From assembly GCF_021261325.1 (NCBI RefSeq), contig NZ_JAJSBI010000005.1, positions 124,001 to 188,000 on the forward strand: DNA of 64,000 nucleotides, written 5' to 3'. Position numbers and translations under genes: made by a program. Position 1 is the first letter of the stretch. Each line of letters starts with the position of its first letter. The notes below the pieces were generated by a model. That model worked only from the letters and a program-made list of their open reading frames with translations, was not told where the DNA came from and searched no databases. This DNA is from Streptomyces guryensis. GTDB taxonomy: Bacteria; Actinomycetota; Actinomycetes; Streptomycetales; Streptomycetaceae. Below are positions 8,242 to 15,639 of this stretch, one piece after another.

Positions 8242-9153
8242 GTGAACGCTGACGGATTGCCCGAGACTGCTGCACCCGGCGATCCCGCCCCGCCGCCCGG
8301 ACTCGTCGTGGTCGGCCGCTACGACCAACTGGAGGGGTACGGAGTGAACCGGCCGCGCGGCGCGGACAGCTGGCTGTTCACCTGGACGACGCGCGGGCAC
8401 GGGCGACTGCGGCAGGGCGGGGCCGAGGCAAGGGCCGGCGCCGGGGACCTGGTGGTGCTCGCCCCGGGCGTCCGGCACGAGTACGCGGTCGAACCGGGCG
8501 CCCACAGCTGGCAGTTCTGGTGGGCGCACTGCCAGGCACGACCGTCCTGGTCGCCGTGGCTGCGGCCGTACGACACCGGCGACGGACTGTTCGTCGTCAC
8601 ACCGACCCCGGCCGCCGTGCACGACCGGGTCGGCGAGGCCTTCCGCCGGATGCTCGGCGACGCCCGCTGGACGGGCACCGAGTCACCGCCCGCCGCCGCG
8701 CCGGACGACCGGGCCGCCGTGGCGCACGGCACCGCCGCGCGGGAGCTCGCCCTGTCCTGCCTGGAGGAGATCGTTCTGCTCACCACTGCCACCGCACGCA
8801 CCGCGTCGCCGCCGCCCGGCGCCGACGCCCGGGTGCGCCGCGCCGAGGCGCTGATCGCCGCCGACCCGGGCGCCCCGCACACCGTGCGCTCGCTCGCGGA
8901 CAGCGTCTCCCTGTCGCCCTCCCGGTTCGCCCACCTGTTCACCAGACAACTGGGGCAGTCCCCGATGCGGGCCCTGCGCGAGGCCCGTCTGCGGCACGCC
9001 GCGCGGCTCCTGGAGAGCACCGACCTCTCCGTGGACCGCGTGGCCGCGGCCTCGGGATTCGCCAGCCCGTTCCACTTCAACCGGGTCTTCCGCGTCCGCT
9101 ACGGAGTGCCGCCCGGCACCTACCGGAGAGGGGACTCAATGGTTGAGACATGA
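8242..9153 (+). CDS. AraC family transcriptional regulator
   Basis: A 303-residue activator with an N-terminal cupin-like sensor (about residues 10-150: TRGHGRLRQGGAEARAGAGD, then a metal-binding-like PGVRHEYAVEPGAHSWQFWW) and two C-terminal helix-turn-helix motifs (HTVRSLADSVSLSPSRFAHLF and VDRVAAASGFASPFHFNRVF). An ATG lies at 8236, but the AGGAGG at 8230-8235 touches it, whereas the in-frame GTG at 8242 has ideal spacing, so GTG is preferred. It is divergent from the PhyH gene, which it probably regulates. Confidence 0.88.
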   Translation: MNADGLPETAAPGDPAPPPGLVVVGRYDQLEGYGVNRPRGADSWLFTWTTRGHGRLRQGGAEARAGAGDLVVLAPGVRHEYAVEPGAHSWQFWWAHCQARPSWSPWLRPYDTGDGLFVVTPTPAAVHDRVGEAFRRMLGDARWTGTESPPAAAPDDRAAVAHGTAARELALSCLEEIVLLTTATARTASPPPGADARVRRAEALIAADPGAPHTVRSLADSVSLSPSRFAHLFTRQLGQSPMRALREARLRHAARLLESTDLSVDRVAAASGFASPFHFNRVFRVRYGVPPGTYRRGDSMVET

Positions 9154-9526
9154 GCCGCAACACTCTGTCCGACCGGTCGGATGCGGGGTGGAACGCCTGC
9201 TCAATGGTTGGGAAGCGACTCCGCGTGCCGACCACCTGAATCCCATTTCCGATGGCCGCACCGACGGGCTTGACCATGCGTCAAATCCGGTCGGCGGGCC
9301 CGCAAACCACAAAACCGCTGGATCTCTTGTTAGGCATCCCTGACCTGTGCAAAGGTGTGCCTGTCGGCGCACGGACAATACATTTTCCCGCTGTGTGCAC
9401 GAGGCCGCTCCCGTTCGACCTACGCTCCAAAAGAGCTTCCCCAGGTGAGCGTTGGAGTTGCCGAATCCTGTACCCATACCACTTGGTATGGACTTTATGA
9501 CGCATGCCCCCGAGAGGAATGCAGCC
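9154..9526 (+). promoter_or_regulatory. Upstream region of the first sigma/lectin gene
   Basis: This 373-bp gap has lower GC than its surroundings. It holds a TTGAC-CATGC-GTCAA inverted repeat (9270-9284) and, at 9326-9357, an element (CTTGTT, then CAT, then TGTGCAAAGGTG) that recurs with the same 20-bp spacing upstream of the paralogous gene at 30981-31012. A perfect 18-bp palindrome, CCATACCACTTGGTATGG, occupies 9474-9491, 35 bp before the chosen GTG start. No gene was recognised. Confidence 0.6.
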
Positions 9527-11383
9527 GTGAAAGACGCGGGCCTGTCGAATTCCCCCACGCCCGACCGCCGGTTCTTCGTGACGGACGAACAGCTGAGCGC
9601 AGAACTGAAGAAGTGGACGGGAACGACGCCCGCGCTGCAGCCCGTCGGTGAACTCCTCGACCGGCACTGGGAAGCGGCGTTCGCCTACGCCCGGCTGTGC
9701 ACCGACGGCGCCGCTTCGGCGGGAATGCTCACCACCGCCGCATTCACGAGGCTCTTCGGCGAAACCCTGCGGCAGAACGGGCCGACCTCGGCCTGGCGGC
9801 CCCAGCTCCTCGTCACCGTGCGCCGTATCGCCGCGGAGTGGGACAACGACCACAGACGGGAACACCTCCACCCCGAACTGTGCTCGGAGGGCGGGGACCG
9901 TGTCGCGGCCCGACTGCTTCCGCCGTCCGGTCGGCGCCTGCTGTCCGGGGCCTATCAGCGGCTGCCGCAGTCGGCCCGGTGCGTGCTGTGGCATGTGGAG
10001 GTCGAGGCGGAGCCGCTGGAGATACCTGCCGGCCTGCTGGGCATCGAGGACGAGGACGCGCGCGTCGAACTGGAGCGGGCCCGCGAACGGCTGCGCGAGG
10101 AGTGCCTCCAGGTCCACCGCGAACTCGCCCCCGAGCAGGAGTGCCGGCGCTACCTGCGGATGCTCGACGTGACCTACCGGCGCGGCGGAGTCGACATCGA
10201 CCCCGACCTCAACGCCCACCTCGCCGGCTGCAGGCACTGCCGTCAGACCGCCGACCAACTGGCGCAGTTCAACCAGGGACTCGGCCTCGCCCTGGCCGAG
10301 GCGGTACTCGGCTGGGGCGCGCGGGCCTACGTGGAGTCCCGGTTGGCCTCGTTGACCGAGGAGTCCGGCGCCCTGCCCCCGGAGGTCCCGGCCCCGCCGA
10401 TCCCGGGCGAACCCTTCGCCCCCACCCCCTCCGCGCCCGGCTCGGCCCCGCGCCCCGGTGGCCGCTCCGCCGCCCGCCGTGCCGCCCACAAGGCCGCCCG
10501 GCATGCCGCCGCCCGGCGCCGCAATCTCGCCGCGGCCGTCCTGACGGTGAGCGGACTGGTCGTCCTCCCGCTGGTCCTGTGGTCCGTCCTCGGCTCCGGC
10601 GACGGGACCACCGCCGCGGACGGCGACCACCCCTCCGAGAGCCCCGGCAGCGGTCAGGGAACCCCCACCCCGGACCCCTCCTGGGTCGGTACCAGCACCG
10701 GCTCCCAGGGCACCATGCGCGGCAAACTGCACAACGCAGACTCCGGGCTGTGCGTCGCCGTCGTCGGCAAGAAGGCCGTCAAGGGAGCCGAGACCGAACT
10801 CGCCGACTGCTCCTCGGCATCCGTCCAGCAGTGGACCTACGAGACCGACGGCCGCCTGCGCAGCGTCGCGGACCCCGACCTGTGCCTGGACTCCCACCTC
10901 GGCTACTCGGTGCAGCTCGCCCCGTGCACGGGCGACTCCGAGCCGGGCGCCAGGAACATCCGCTACGACTTCACCCTGCAGGGCACCCTGGTGCCGCGCT
11001 GGGACCAGGACCTGGCCCTGACCCCGGCGGCCACCGACGGCTCGGGCGCCCTGGTCGTCAAGACCCGCGACGACGGCACCGCGCAGCGCTGGGTGTTCGA
11101 CACGTCCAAGGCCGACCTCCAGATGCAGGTGGTCAACTGGGACGCCGAGAACACCCCGACGCCCTCGCCGAAGGCCACTCCCAAGGCCGCGAGGACACCG
11201 AGCCCCACGCCCACACCCACGCCGTCCGCTGCTCCCTCGACCGCGCAGCCCACGCCGACGAGCCCGTACCCCACGAACCCCTACTGCTACTACAACCCGT
11301 CCTACTGCGGACAAAGCGGCGGCTACGGTTCCGGCTCCGGATACCCCAACGGTTATGGATACGGCGGTGGCGGACACCACTGA
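9527..11383 (+). CDS. Membrane-anchored ECF-sigma-like / zinc-finger / ricin-lectin fusion
   Basis: A 618-residue multidomain protein. Residues about 40-215 resemble an ECF sigma factor: a region-2-like HWEAAFAYARL with a conserved-core-like LLVTVRRIAAEW, and a region-4-like segment LPQSARCVLWHVEVEAEP. Residues 228-239 carry an anti-sigma-type HLAGCRHC zinc finger (zf-HC2). One transmembrane helix lies near 330-356. Outside are a ricin-type beta-trefoil (about 397-526, with QQW and QRW motifs), a Pro/Thr stalk and a Tyr/Gly-rich end with CYYNPSYC. The GTG at 9527 has a GAGAGG site; the ATG codons at 9488 and 9497 overlap or abut an 18-bp palindrome and were not chosen. The acidic residues usual in sigma region 2 are missing, so it may not act as a sigma factor. 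A paralogue is at 31136-32743. Confidence 0.75.
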   Translation: MKDAGLSNSPTPDRRFFVTDEQLSAELKKWTGTTPALQPVGELLDRHWEAAFAYARLCTDGAASAGMLTTAAFTRLFGETLRQNGPTSAWRPQLLVTVRRIAAEWDNDHRREHLHPELCSEGGDRVAARLLPPSGRRLLSGAYQRLPQSARCVLWHVEVEAEPLEIPAGLLGIEDEDARVELERARERLREECLQVHRELAPEQECRRYLRMLDVTYRRGGVDIDPDLNAHLAGCRHCRQTADQLAQFNQGLGLALAEAVLGWGARAYVESRLASLTEESGALPPEVPAPPIPGEPFAPTPSAPGSAPRPGGRSAARRAAHKAARHAAARRRNLAAAVLTVSGLVVLPLVLWSVLGSGDGTTAADGDHPSESPGSGQGTPTPDPSWVGTSTGSQGTMRGKLHNADSGLCVAVVGKKAVKGAETELADCSSASVQQWTYETDGRLRSVADPDLCLDSHLGYSVQLAPCTGDSEPGARNIRYDFTLQGTLVPRWDQDLALTPAATDGSGALVVKTRDDGTAQRWVFDTSKADLQMQVVNWDAENTPTPSPKATPKAARTPSPTPTPTPSAAPSTAQPTPTSPYPTNPYCYYNPSYCGQSGGYGSGSGYPNGYGYGGGGHH

Positions 11384-11392
11384 CCGCGGGGC

Positions 11393-12646
11393 TCAGCCGG
11401 CCACCTGGAGCGACAGCCACAGCGCCGCCACGGCCGCGACGAGCGCGGCCGGCGTGGCGAGCAGGCCGAGCCGGGTGAACTCCCCGAGCCGCACCTCCTG
11501 ACCGTCCCGCTGCACGATGCGCCGCCACAGCAGCGTGGCCAGCGATCCGGCGTACGTCAGGTTCGGGCCGATGTTCACCCCGAGCAGCACCGCCAGCACC
11601 GCGCCGTGCCCGGCAGCGGCGGTCAGCGGCAGCAGGACCAGCACCGCGGGCAGGTTGTTGATCAGATTCGCCAGTACGGCGGCCAGCGCGGCGACGCCCA
11701 GCAGCGCGAGCAGTCCCGAGCCGCCGGGCAGTACATGGCCGAGCGCGTCGGCGAGCCCGTTGTCGACCACCGCCCGCACCACGATGCCGAGCGCGAGAAC
11801 GAACGCCAGGAACGCCGGGGACGAGGCCCGCACCACCGACAGCGGGGTGGCCCTGCGCCGGACGAGCGCGCGGGCGGCCAGCACCAGCGCGCCCGCCGCG
11901 GCCACCCAGGCCGGGTCGACGCCCGCCGCGGAGGCCACGACGAATCCGCCCAGCGTGCACCCCACGGTGATCAGCGCGAACACCGGCAGCGCAGGCGTCT
12001 CACCGCGGTCGGGGGAGTGGACGGACGCGGCCAGGTCGTTGTCGAAGAACCGCCGGAAGACCAGGTACTCGGCGCCGATCGCGACCAGCCACGGCAGTGC
12101 CATCAGCGCCGCGAACCGGGTGAAGCTCAGCCCGCTCGCCTCGAACGCCAGCAGGTTGGTGAGATTGGAGACGGGCAGGAGCAGCGAGGCCGTGTTCGAC
12201 AGATGGGCGCAGGCGTAGAGATGCGGCCTGGCCCGCACGCCTGACCGGGCGGCGGTGGCGAGCACCACCGGCGTCAGCAGCACGACCGTGGCGTCCAGAC
12301 TGAGTACGGCCGTGATCGCCGACGCCAGCACGAAGACCGCCGCCAGCAGCCGCCCGGGAGAGCCCGCCGCCCGCCGGGCCATCCACGCCCCGCAGGCCTG
12401 GAACAGGCCCTCCACATCGCAGAAGTGGGCCAGCACCAGCACGGCGGCGAGGAAGCCGATGACGGGTCCGAGGCTGGCGGCCTCCTCCCGGGCGTGGGCC
12501 GGCGAGATCGCGCCGGTGGCGATCACGATCCCGGCGGCCGGGACCGCCAGCACGGCCTCCGGCAGGCCCTTCGGGCGCAGTACCGCCCACGCAAGGACCG
12601 CGACGAGCAGGGCGGCGGACAGTATTTCGGCGAGCGCGGTGTTCAG
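11393..12646 (-). CDS. ArsB/NhaD-type (SLC13-like) membrane permease
   Basis: About 417 residues with 10-12 helices, related to ArsB-type anion or Na+/H+ permeases. Family marks are SLDATVVLLTPVVLATA, LSNTASLLLPVSNLTNLLAF, NLINNLPAVLVLLPL and GVNIGPNLTYAGSLATLLWRR. The first GTG (12553) would delete the first helix. The frame continues upstream with LSAALLVAVLAWAVLRPKGL, which matches the ArsB N-terminus (a helix followed by PKGL). A CTG at 12646 with AAGGA seven bases upstream is the likely start. No arsR or arsC is near, so arsenite export is only a possibility. It is convergent with the sigma/lectin gene (9-bp gap). Confidence 0.78.
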   Translation of the reverse strand: MNTALAEILSAALLVAVLAWAVLRPKGLPEAVLAVPAAGIVIATGAISPAHAREEAASLGPVIGFLAAVLVLAHFCDVEGLFQACGAWMARRAAGSPGRLLAAVFVLASAITAVLSLDATVVLLTPVVLATAARSGVRARPHLYACAHLSNTASLLLPVSNLTNLLAFEASGLSFTRFAALMALPWLVAIGAEYLVFRRFFDNDLAASVHSPDRGETPALPVFALITVGCTLGGFVVASAAGVDPAWVAAAGALVLAARALVRRRATPLSVVRASSPAFLAFVLALGIVVRAVVDNGLADALGHVLPGGSGLLALLGVAALAAVLANLINNLPAVLVLLPLTAAAGHGAVLAVLLGVNIGPNLTYAGSLATLLWRRIVQRDGQEVRLGEFTRLGLLATPAALVAAVAALWLSLQVAG

Positions 12647-12728
12647 GGCAGGGTCCTTCAGGGGGGATCAGCGCGGGACCCTCAATGAAAACAGGTCACC
12701 GTAGGAGACCCACCGGTGCCCTGCCCGT

Positions 12729-13412
12729 TCAGGGTCCGGTGCCCGGGCTGAACACCGTCAGGAACACCGACGACGCGTTGCCGGACACGGGGACCTGACC
12801 GCCGCTCCACGTCACCGTGAGATGGTCACGCTCGTCGGGCGGTGTCACCAGCAGCGAGGCGGGGGTGGCCGGATGGGCACCGCTGACCTCCGGATTGGAG
12901 AACGTCAGCCCCGCCCACGCGCTCTTCCCCGGCGCCAGTGTCACCGTCGTGGGGCTGCCCGCGTTGCGCTTCGGGTCGGGGCCCAGCTGCCGGCCCGACG
13001 CGTCCACGAACGCGGCACCCGGGTAGCCGCGCACCGTGCAGGAGCGGGAGGACGCGTTGGTCAGGACGACCGGGAAGTTCTCCTGCCCGGCACCCGGGTC
13101 GTTCCGCCCTACGGTCGCCCGCAGCTCGGAGGTGTGACAACGGCCTCCCGTGGTGCCGGCCGGCGTGGCGCCCGGCGCGGACGCGGTCAGGGTGGCCGCG
13201 CCGGGGGTGGTGCTCGACGCGGAGACGGATGCGGACGCGCTCGCCGGGCCGGTGCTGTGATCAGCGGTGGCCGGCGCGGCCGTACCCGGCAGCGTTGATG
13301 GAGCGCTTGCCGAGCCGCCGCCGCTGCTGCCGCAGGCCGTCAGCAGACCGAGCACCGCGACCGCGCTCGCGAGCTGGGCCGCCCGCTGGACGGAGGGGGA
13401 CTTCTTCGCCAT
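12729..13412 (-). CDS. DUF4232-type lipoprotein
   Basis: A 227-residue exported lipoprotein. The signal peptide ends in the lipobox LLTAC (Cys near residue 27), followed by a long Ser/Ala/Thr-rich linker. The C-terminal domain from about residue 90 (RCHTSELRATVGRNDPGAGQ, then ASSRSCTVRGYPGAAFVD, LAPGKSAWAGLTFSNPEV) is the DUF4232 fold common in actinomycete lipoproteins. The protein would be anchored on the outer face of the membrane. Function is unknown. It lies downstream of the kinase gene on the same strand and may share its transcript. Confidence 0.85.
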   Translation of the reverse strand: MAKKSPSVQRAAQLASAVAVLGLLTACGSSGGGSASAPSTLPGTAAPATADHSTGPASASASVSASSTTPGAATLTASAPGATPAGTTGGRCHTSELRATVGRNDPGAGQENFPVVLTNASSRSCTVRGYPGAAFVDASGRQLGPDPKRNAGSPTTVTLAPGKSAWAGLTFSNPEVSGAHPATPASLLVTPPDERDHLTVTWSGGQVPVSGNASSVFLTVFSPGTGP

Positions 13413-13540
13413 GTGCCTCAACACTCCCGGAGGTTCCTCGCACACGTCGTGGCGTGTACGTACGGCGCTGGTGTGCCCCGTCATACAGGTCCGATGCACG
13501 GCGGGACCAAAAAGTTCGCGCGCGGCCCGAGTGTTCCGCG

Positions 13541-14902
13541 TCAGCTTCCGATGCGTACGGAGGCGAGGACGCGGTCGGTCGCCGACGCTCGGCCGCTTTG
13601 ACGGATCTGCACATACACCCGAGTCTGCTCGCTGCCGCCCGCCGGGGCGAGTGCGGCCTCCGTGACCGAGCCACCGCCCGGGCAGCCGTCCCAGGTGCGG
13701 ACCCTGCCATGCCAGACGGTGCCGGTGTAGGCCCGGCCGCCGGCGTAGTGGCAGCCCGGGTGGGTGAGGGCGGTCACCGCGGACGTGAGGTCGCCGTGCC
13801 TGCTCAGGCCCACCAGCACGCCGTTCACATCGGCGGTCAGGTCCTGCCACGAGGTCAGGCGGTCCGCGACGGCGAATCCCGGCTCGTGGCCGGAGGGCAG
13901 GCCGAGCGCCCGCGGATCCCACCCGGAGTCGCGCACCTGATGGTCCCAGCCGCGGGGGACCTGGGCGACGACCCGGCCTGTCGTGTCCGAGACCCGCGCT
14001 TCCGTGGCCGGTGACGGCCGGTTCACCAGCGTCACGGCCACACCGGCGGCCGCGACCACCGTCACGGCACCCGCCAGGGTGAGGGCCGTCCGCCGCCCGC
14101 GGGGCCGGTGACCGGAGGCGGCGAGCCGTTCCAGCTCCTCCGCGAAGGCCTGCGCGTCCGGCCAGCGGCGCCTGCGGTCCGGCGCCAGCGCCCGCATCAG
14201 GGCACGCCGGACCGCGGGGGCCAGATCCGGACGCAGCCGGTCGGGCCGTACGACCCTGCCGGGCTCACCCGGAACCGTGCCGGTGACCAGGTGGTAGGCG
14301 ACCGCGCCCAGGCTGTACACATCGGCCCGGGCGTCGATGCCCACGCCGGGTTCGGCCTGCTCGGGCGGCCGGTATCCCGCCGAACCGGCGGCCTGTGTGA
14401 GCCCGGACGCCTGCGCCAGGCTCTTGGCGAGACCGAGGTCGGCGAGCAGCACCCGTGACCCGCCGTCGGGGGAGGAGCACAGCAGCACGTTGCTCGGCTT
14501 GATGTCCCGGTGCACGATCCCCGCCGTATGCAGCGCGGCAGCTCCGCGAGCGGCCAGCGCCGTCAGCCGCAGCGCCTCGGACACCGGCAGCGGACCGTCT
14601 GCCAGTAGATCGGCGAGGGTGCCACCGTCGGCGTACTCCATCACGAAGTAGGGCCTGCCGTCCGGCAGTTCACCGATGTCATGGACCTGCACCACCCGGT
14701 CCGAACCCGCCCGGCGCAGCATCCGGGCCTCGGCCAGGAACCGCTCCCGCACATCGAGCCGGTGCGACCAGTTGTCGGCGAGGACCTTGACCGCCACCGG
14801 CGCGTCGAGCTCGTCGTCGTGGGCCAGCCAGACCGTGCCGAACGCGCCCGCCCCGAGGCGCCGTTCGAGGCGGTAGCGCCCGATCCGCTCGACGGAATGC
14901 AT
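13541..14902 (-). CDS. Membrane Ser/Thr protein kinase (Hanks type)
   Basis: A 453-residue receptor-like kinase. The catalytic domain (residues 1-265) has the Gly-rich loop LGAGAFGTV, the VAIK-type lysine in PVAVKVLA, HRDIKPSN and an APE-like RPPEQ; the DFG motif is replaced by DLG (LADLGLAKS), a tolerated change. A transmembrane helix follows a RRRTALTLAG stretch near residue 280, and about 150 residues lie outside without PASTA repeats. The start is 19 bp from the start of a divergent ECF sigma gene, which suggests common control and possibly a shared pathway. Its substrates are unknown. Confidence 0.9.
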   Translation of the reverse strand: MHSVERIGRYRLERRLGAGAFGTVWLAHDDELDAPVAVKVLADNWSHRLDVRERFLAEARMLRRAGSDRVVQVHDIGELPDGRPYFVMEYADGGTLADLLADGPLPVSEALRLTALAARGAAALHTAGIVHRDIKPSNVLLCSSPDGGSRVLLADLGLAKSLAQASGLTQAAGSAGYRPPEQAEPGVGIDARADVYSLGAVAYHLVTGTVPGEPGRVVRPDRLRPDLAPAVRRALMRALAPDRRRRWPDAQAFAEELERLAASGHRPRGRRTALTLAGAVTVVAAAGVAVTLVNRPSPATEARVSDTTGRVVAQVPRGWDHQVRDSGWDPRALGLPSGHEPGFAVADRLTSWQDLTADVNGVLVGLSRHGDLTSAVTALTHPGCHYAGGRAYTGTVWHGRVRTWDGCPGGGSVTEAALAPAGGSEQTRVYVQIRQSGRASATDRVLASVRIGS

Positions 14903-14921
14903 ACGACTATCATGCCTGGAC

Positions 14922-15491
14922 GTGGACCGTTCCCGAGGAGAGCCCCAGGTCGCGCCGACCGAGGACCTGGCCCGCGGCGCCGCGGCGGGCGACCCGGCGG
15001 CGCTGGAGGAGCTGCTCCAGGCGATCCGGCCCGAGGTCCTCCGGCGCTGCGGCCGGTTCCTGCCCTGCCGCGAGGACGCGGAGGAGGCCGCGCAGGACGT
15101 CCTGCTCCAGGTCGCCCGGAAGATCTCCACCTTCCAGGGCCGCAGCCGCTTCAGCACCTGGCTCCACACGGTCGTCGCCAACTGCTGCCGCCAGAAGTAC
15201 CGCGAACTCAAGCGCCGCTCGGCCGAACAGCCCGCTCCGATCGACACGGGCCGGCTTGCCGACCCGCGCACGACGAGCGTCATCGCCGGATCCCGCCTCG
15301 ACCTGCTGGAGGCACTGGACCGGCTGGAGCGCGAGCATCCCCAACTCGTCGAGCCACTGGTCTACCGTGACATCTGCCAGCTCGACTACGCCGAGGCGGC
15401 CGAGCGCGCGGGCATCCCCCTCGGCACCTTCAAATCCCGCCTCCACGAGGCCCGCAAACAAATCAGACCCTGGCTGAGGGAAGCGCCCTGA
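14922..15491 (+). CDS. ECF-type RNA polymerase sigma factor
   Basis: A 189-residue sigma-70-family factor of the ECF class. Region 2 is REDAEEAAQDVLLQVARKI followed by GRSRFSTWLHTVVANCCRQK, and region 4 is LDYAEAAERAGIPLGTFKSR. No anti-sigma gene is adjacent; its partner may be the divergent kinase. The GTG at 14922 has no ribosome site. A -10-like TATCAT at 14908-14913 lies 8 bp before the start, so the mRNA may be leaderless. The repeat element follows the stop. Confidence 0.9.
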   Translation: MDRSRGEPQVAPTEDLARGAAAGDPAALEELLQAIRPEVLRRCGRFLPCREDAEEAAQDVLLQVARKISTFQGRSRFSTWLHTVVANCCRQKYRELKRRSAEQPAPIDTGRLADPRTTSVIAGSRLDLLEALDRLEREHPQLVEPLVYRDICQLDYAEAAERAGIPLGTFKSRLHEARKQIRPWLREAP

Positions 15492-15520
15492 GCCAGGCGG
15501 GCAAAGTCCGCTGCGGCTCG

Positions 15521-15639
15521 GGCGGCGCCCCAAAGGGGCGCGCGGCTGTGTCGATGTGCGGCTCCGCCGCGTGGGCGCGACCAGCCGCGACCGACCCGCA
15601 GGTGAACGACGGCCCCATCGCGGCACTCCCCGCGGAGCG
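15521..15639 (+). repeat. Dispersed intergenic repeat, copy 2
   Basis: The same element as at 7235-7352. It has a GCGCCCC-AAA-GGGGCGC hairpin, GGCTGTGTCGATGTGCGGC, the GCGGCTCCGCCGC palindrome, GGGCGCGACCAGCC and a tail ending GCGGAGCG next to the stop of the convergent phosphatase gene. Similarity to copy 1 begins still further upstream, at AAGTCCGCTGCGG (about 15504). Confidence 0.75.

Noticed and set aside
9488..9526. ATG starts at 9488 or 9497 for the first sigma/lectin gene
   Set aside because: They overlap or abut the 18-bp palindrome, whereas the GTG at 9527 has a ribosome site and matches the GTG start context of the paralogue.
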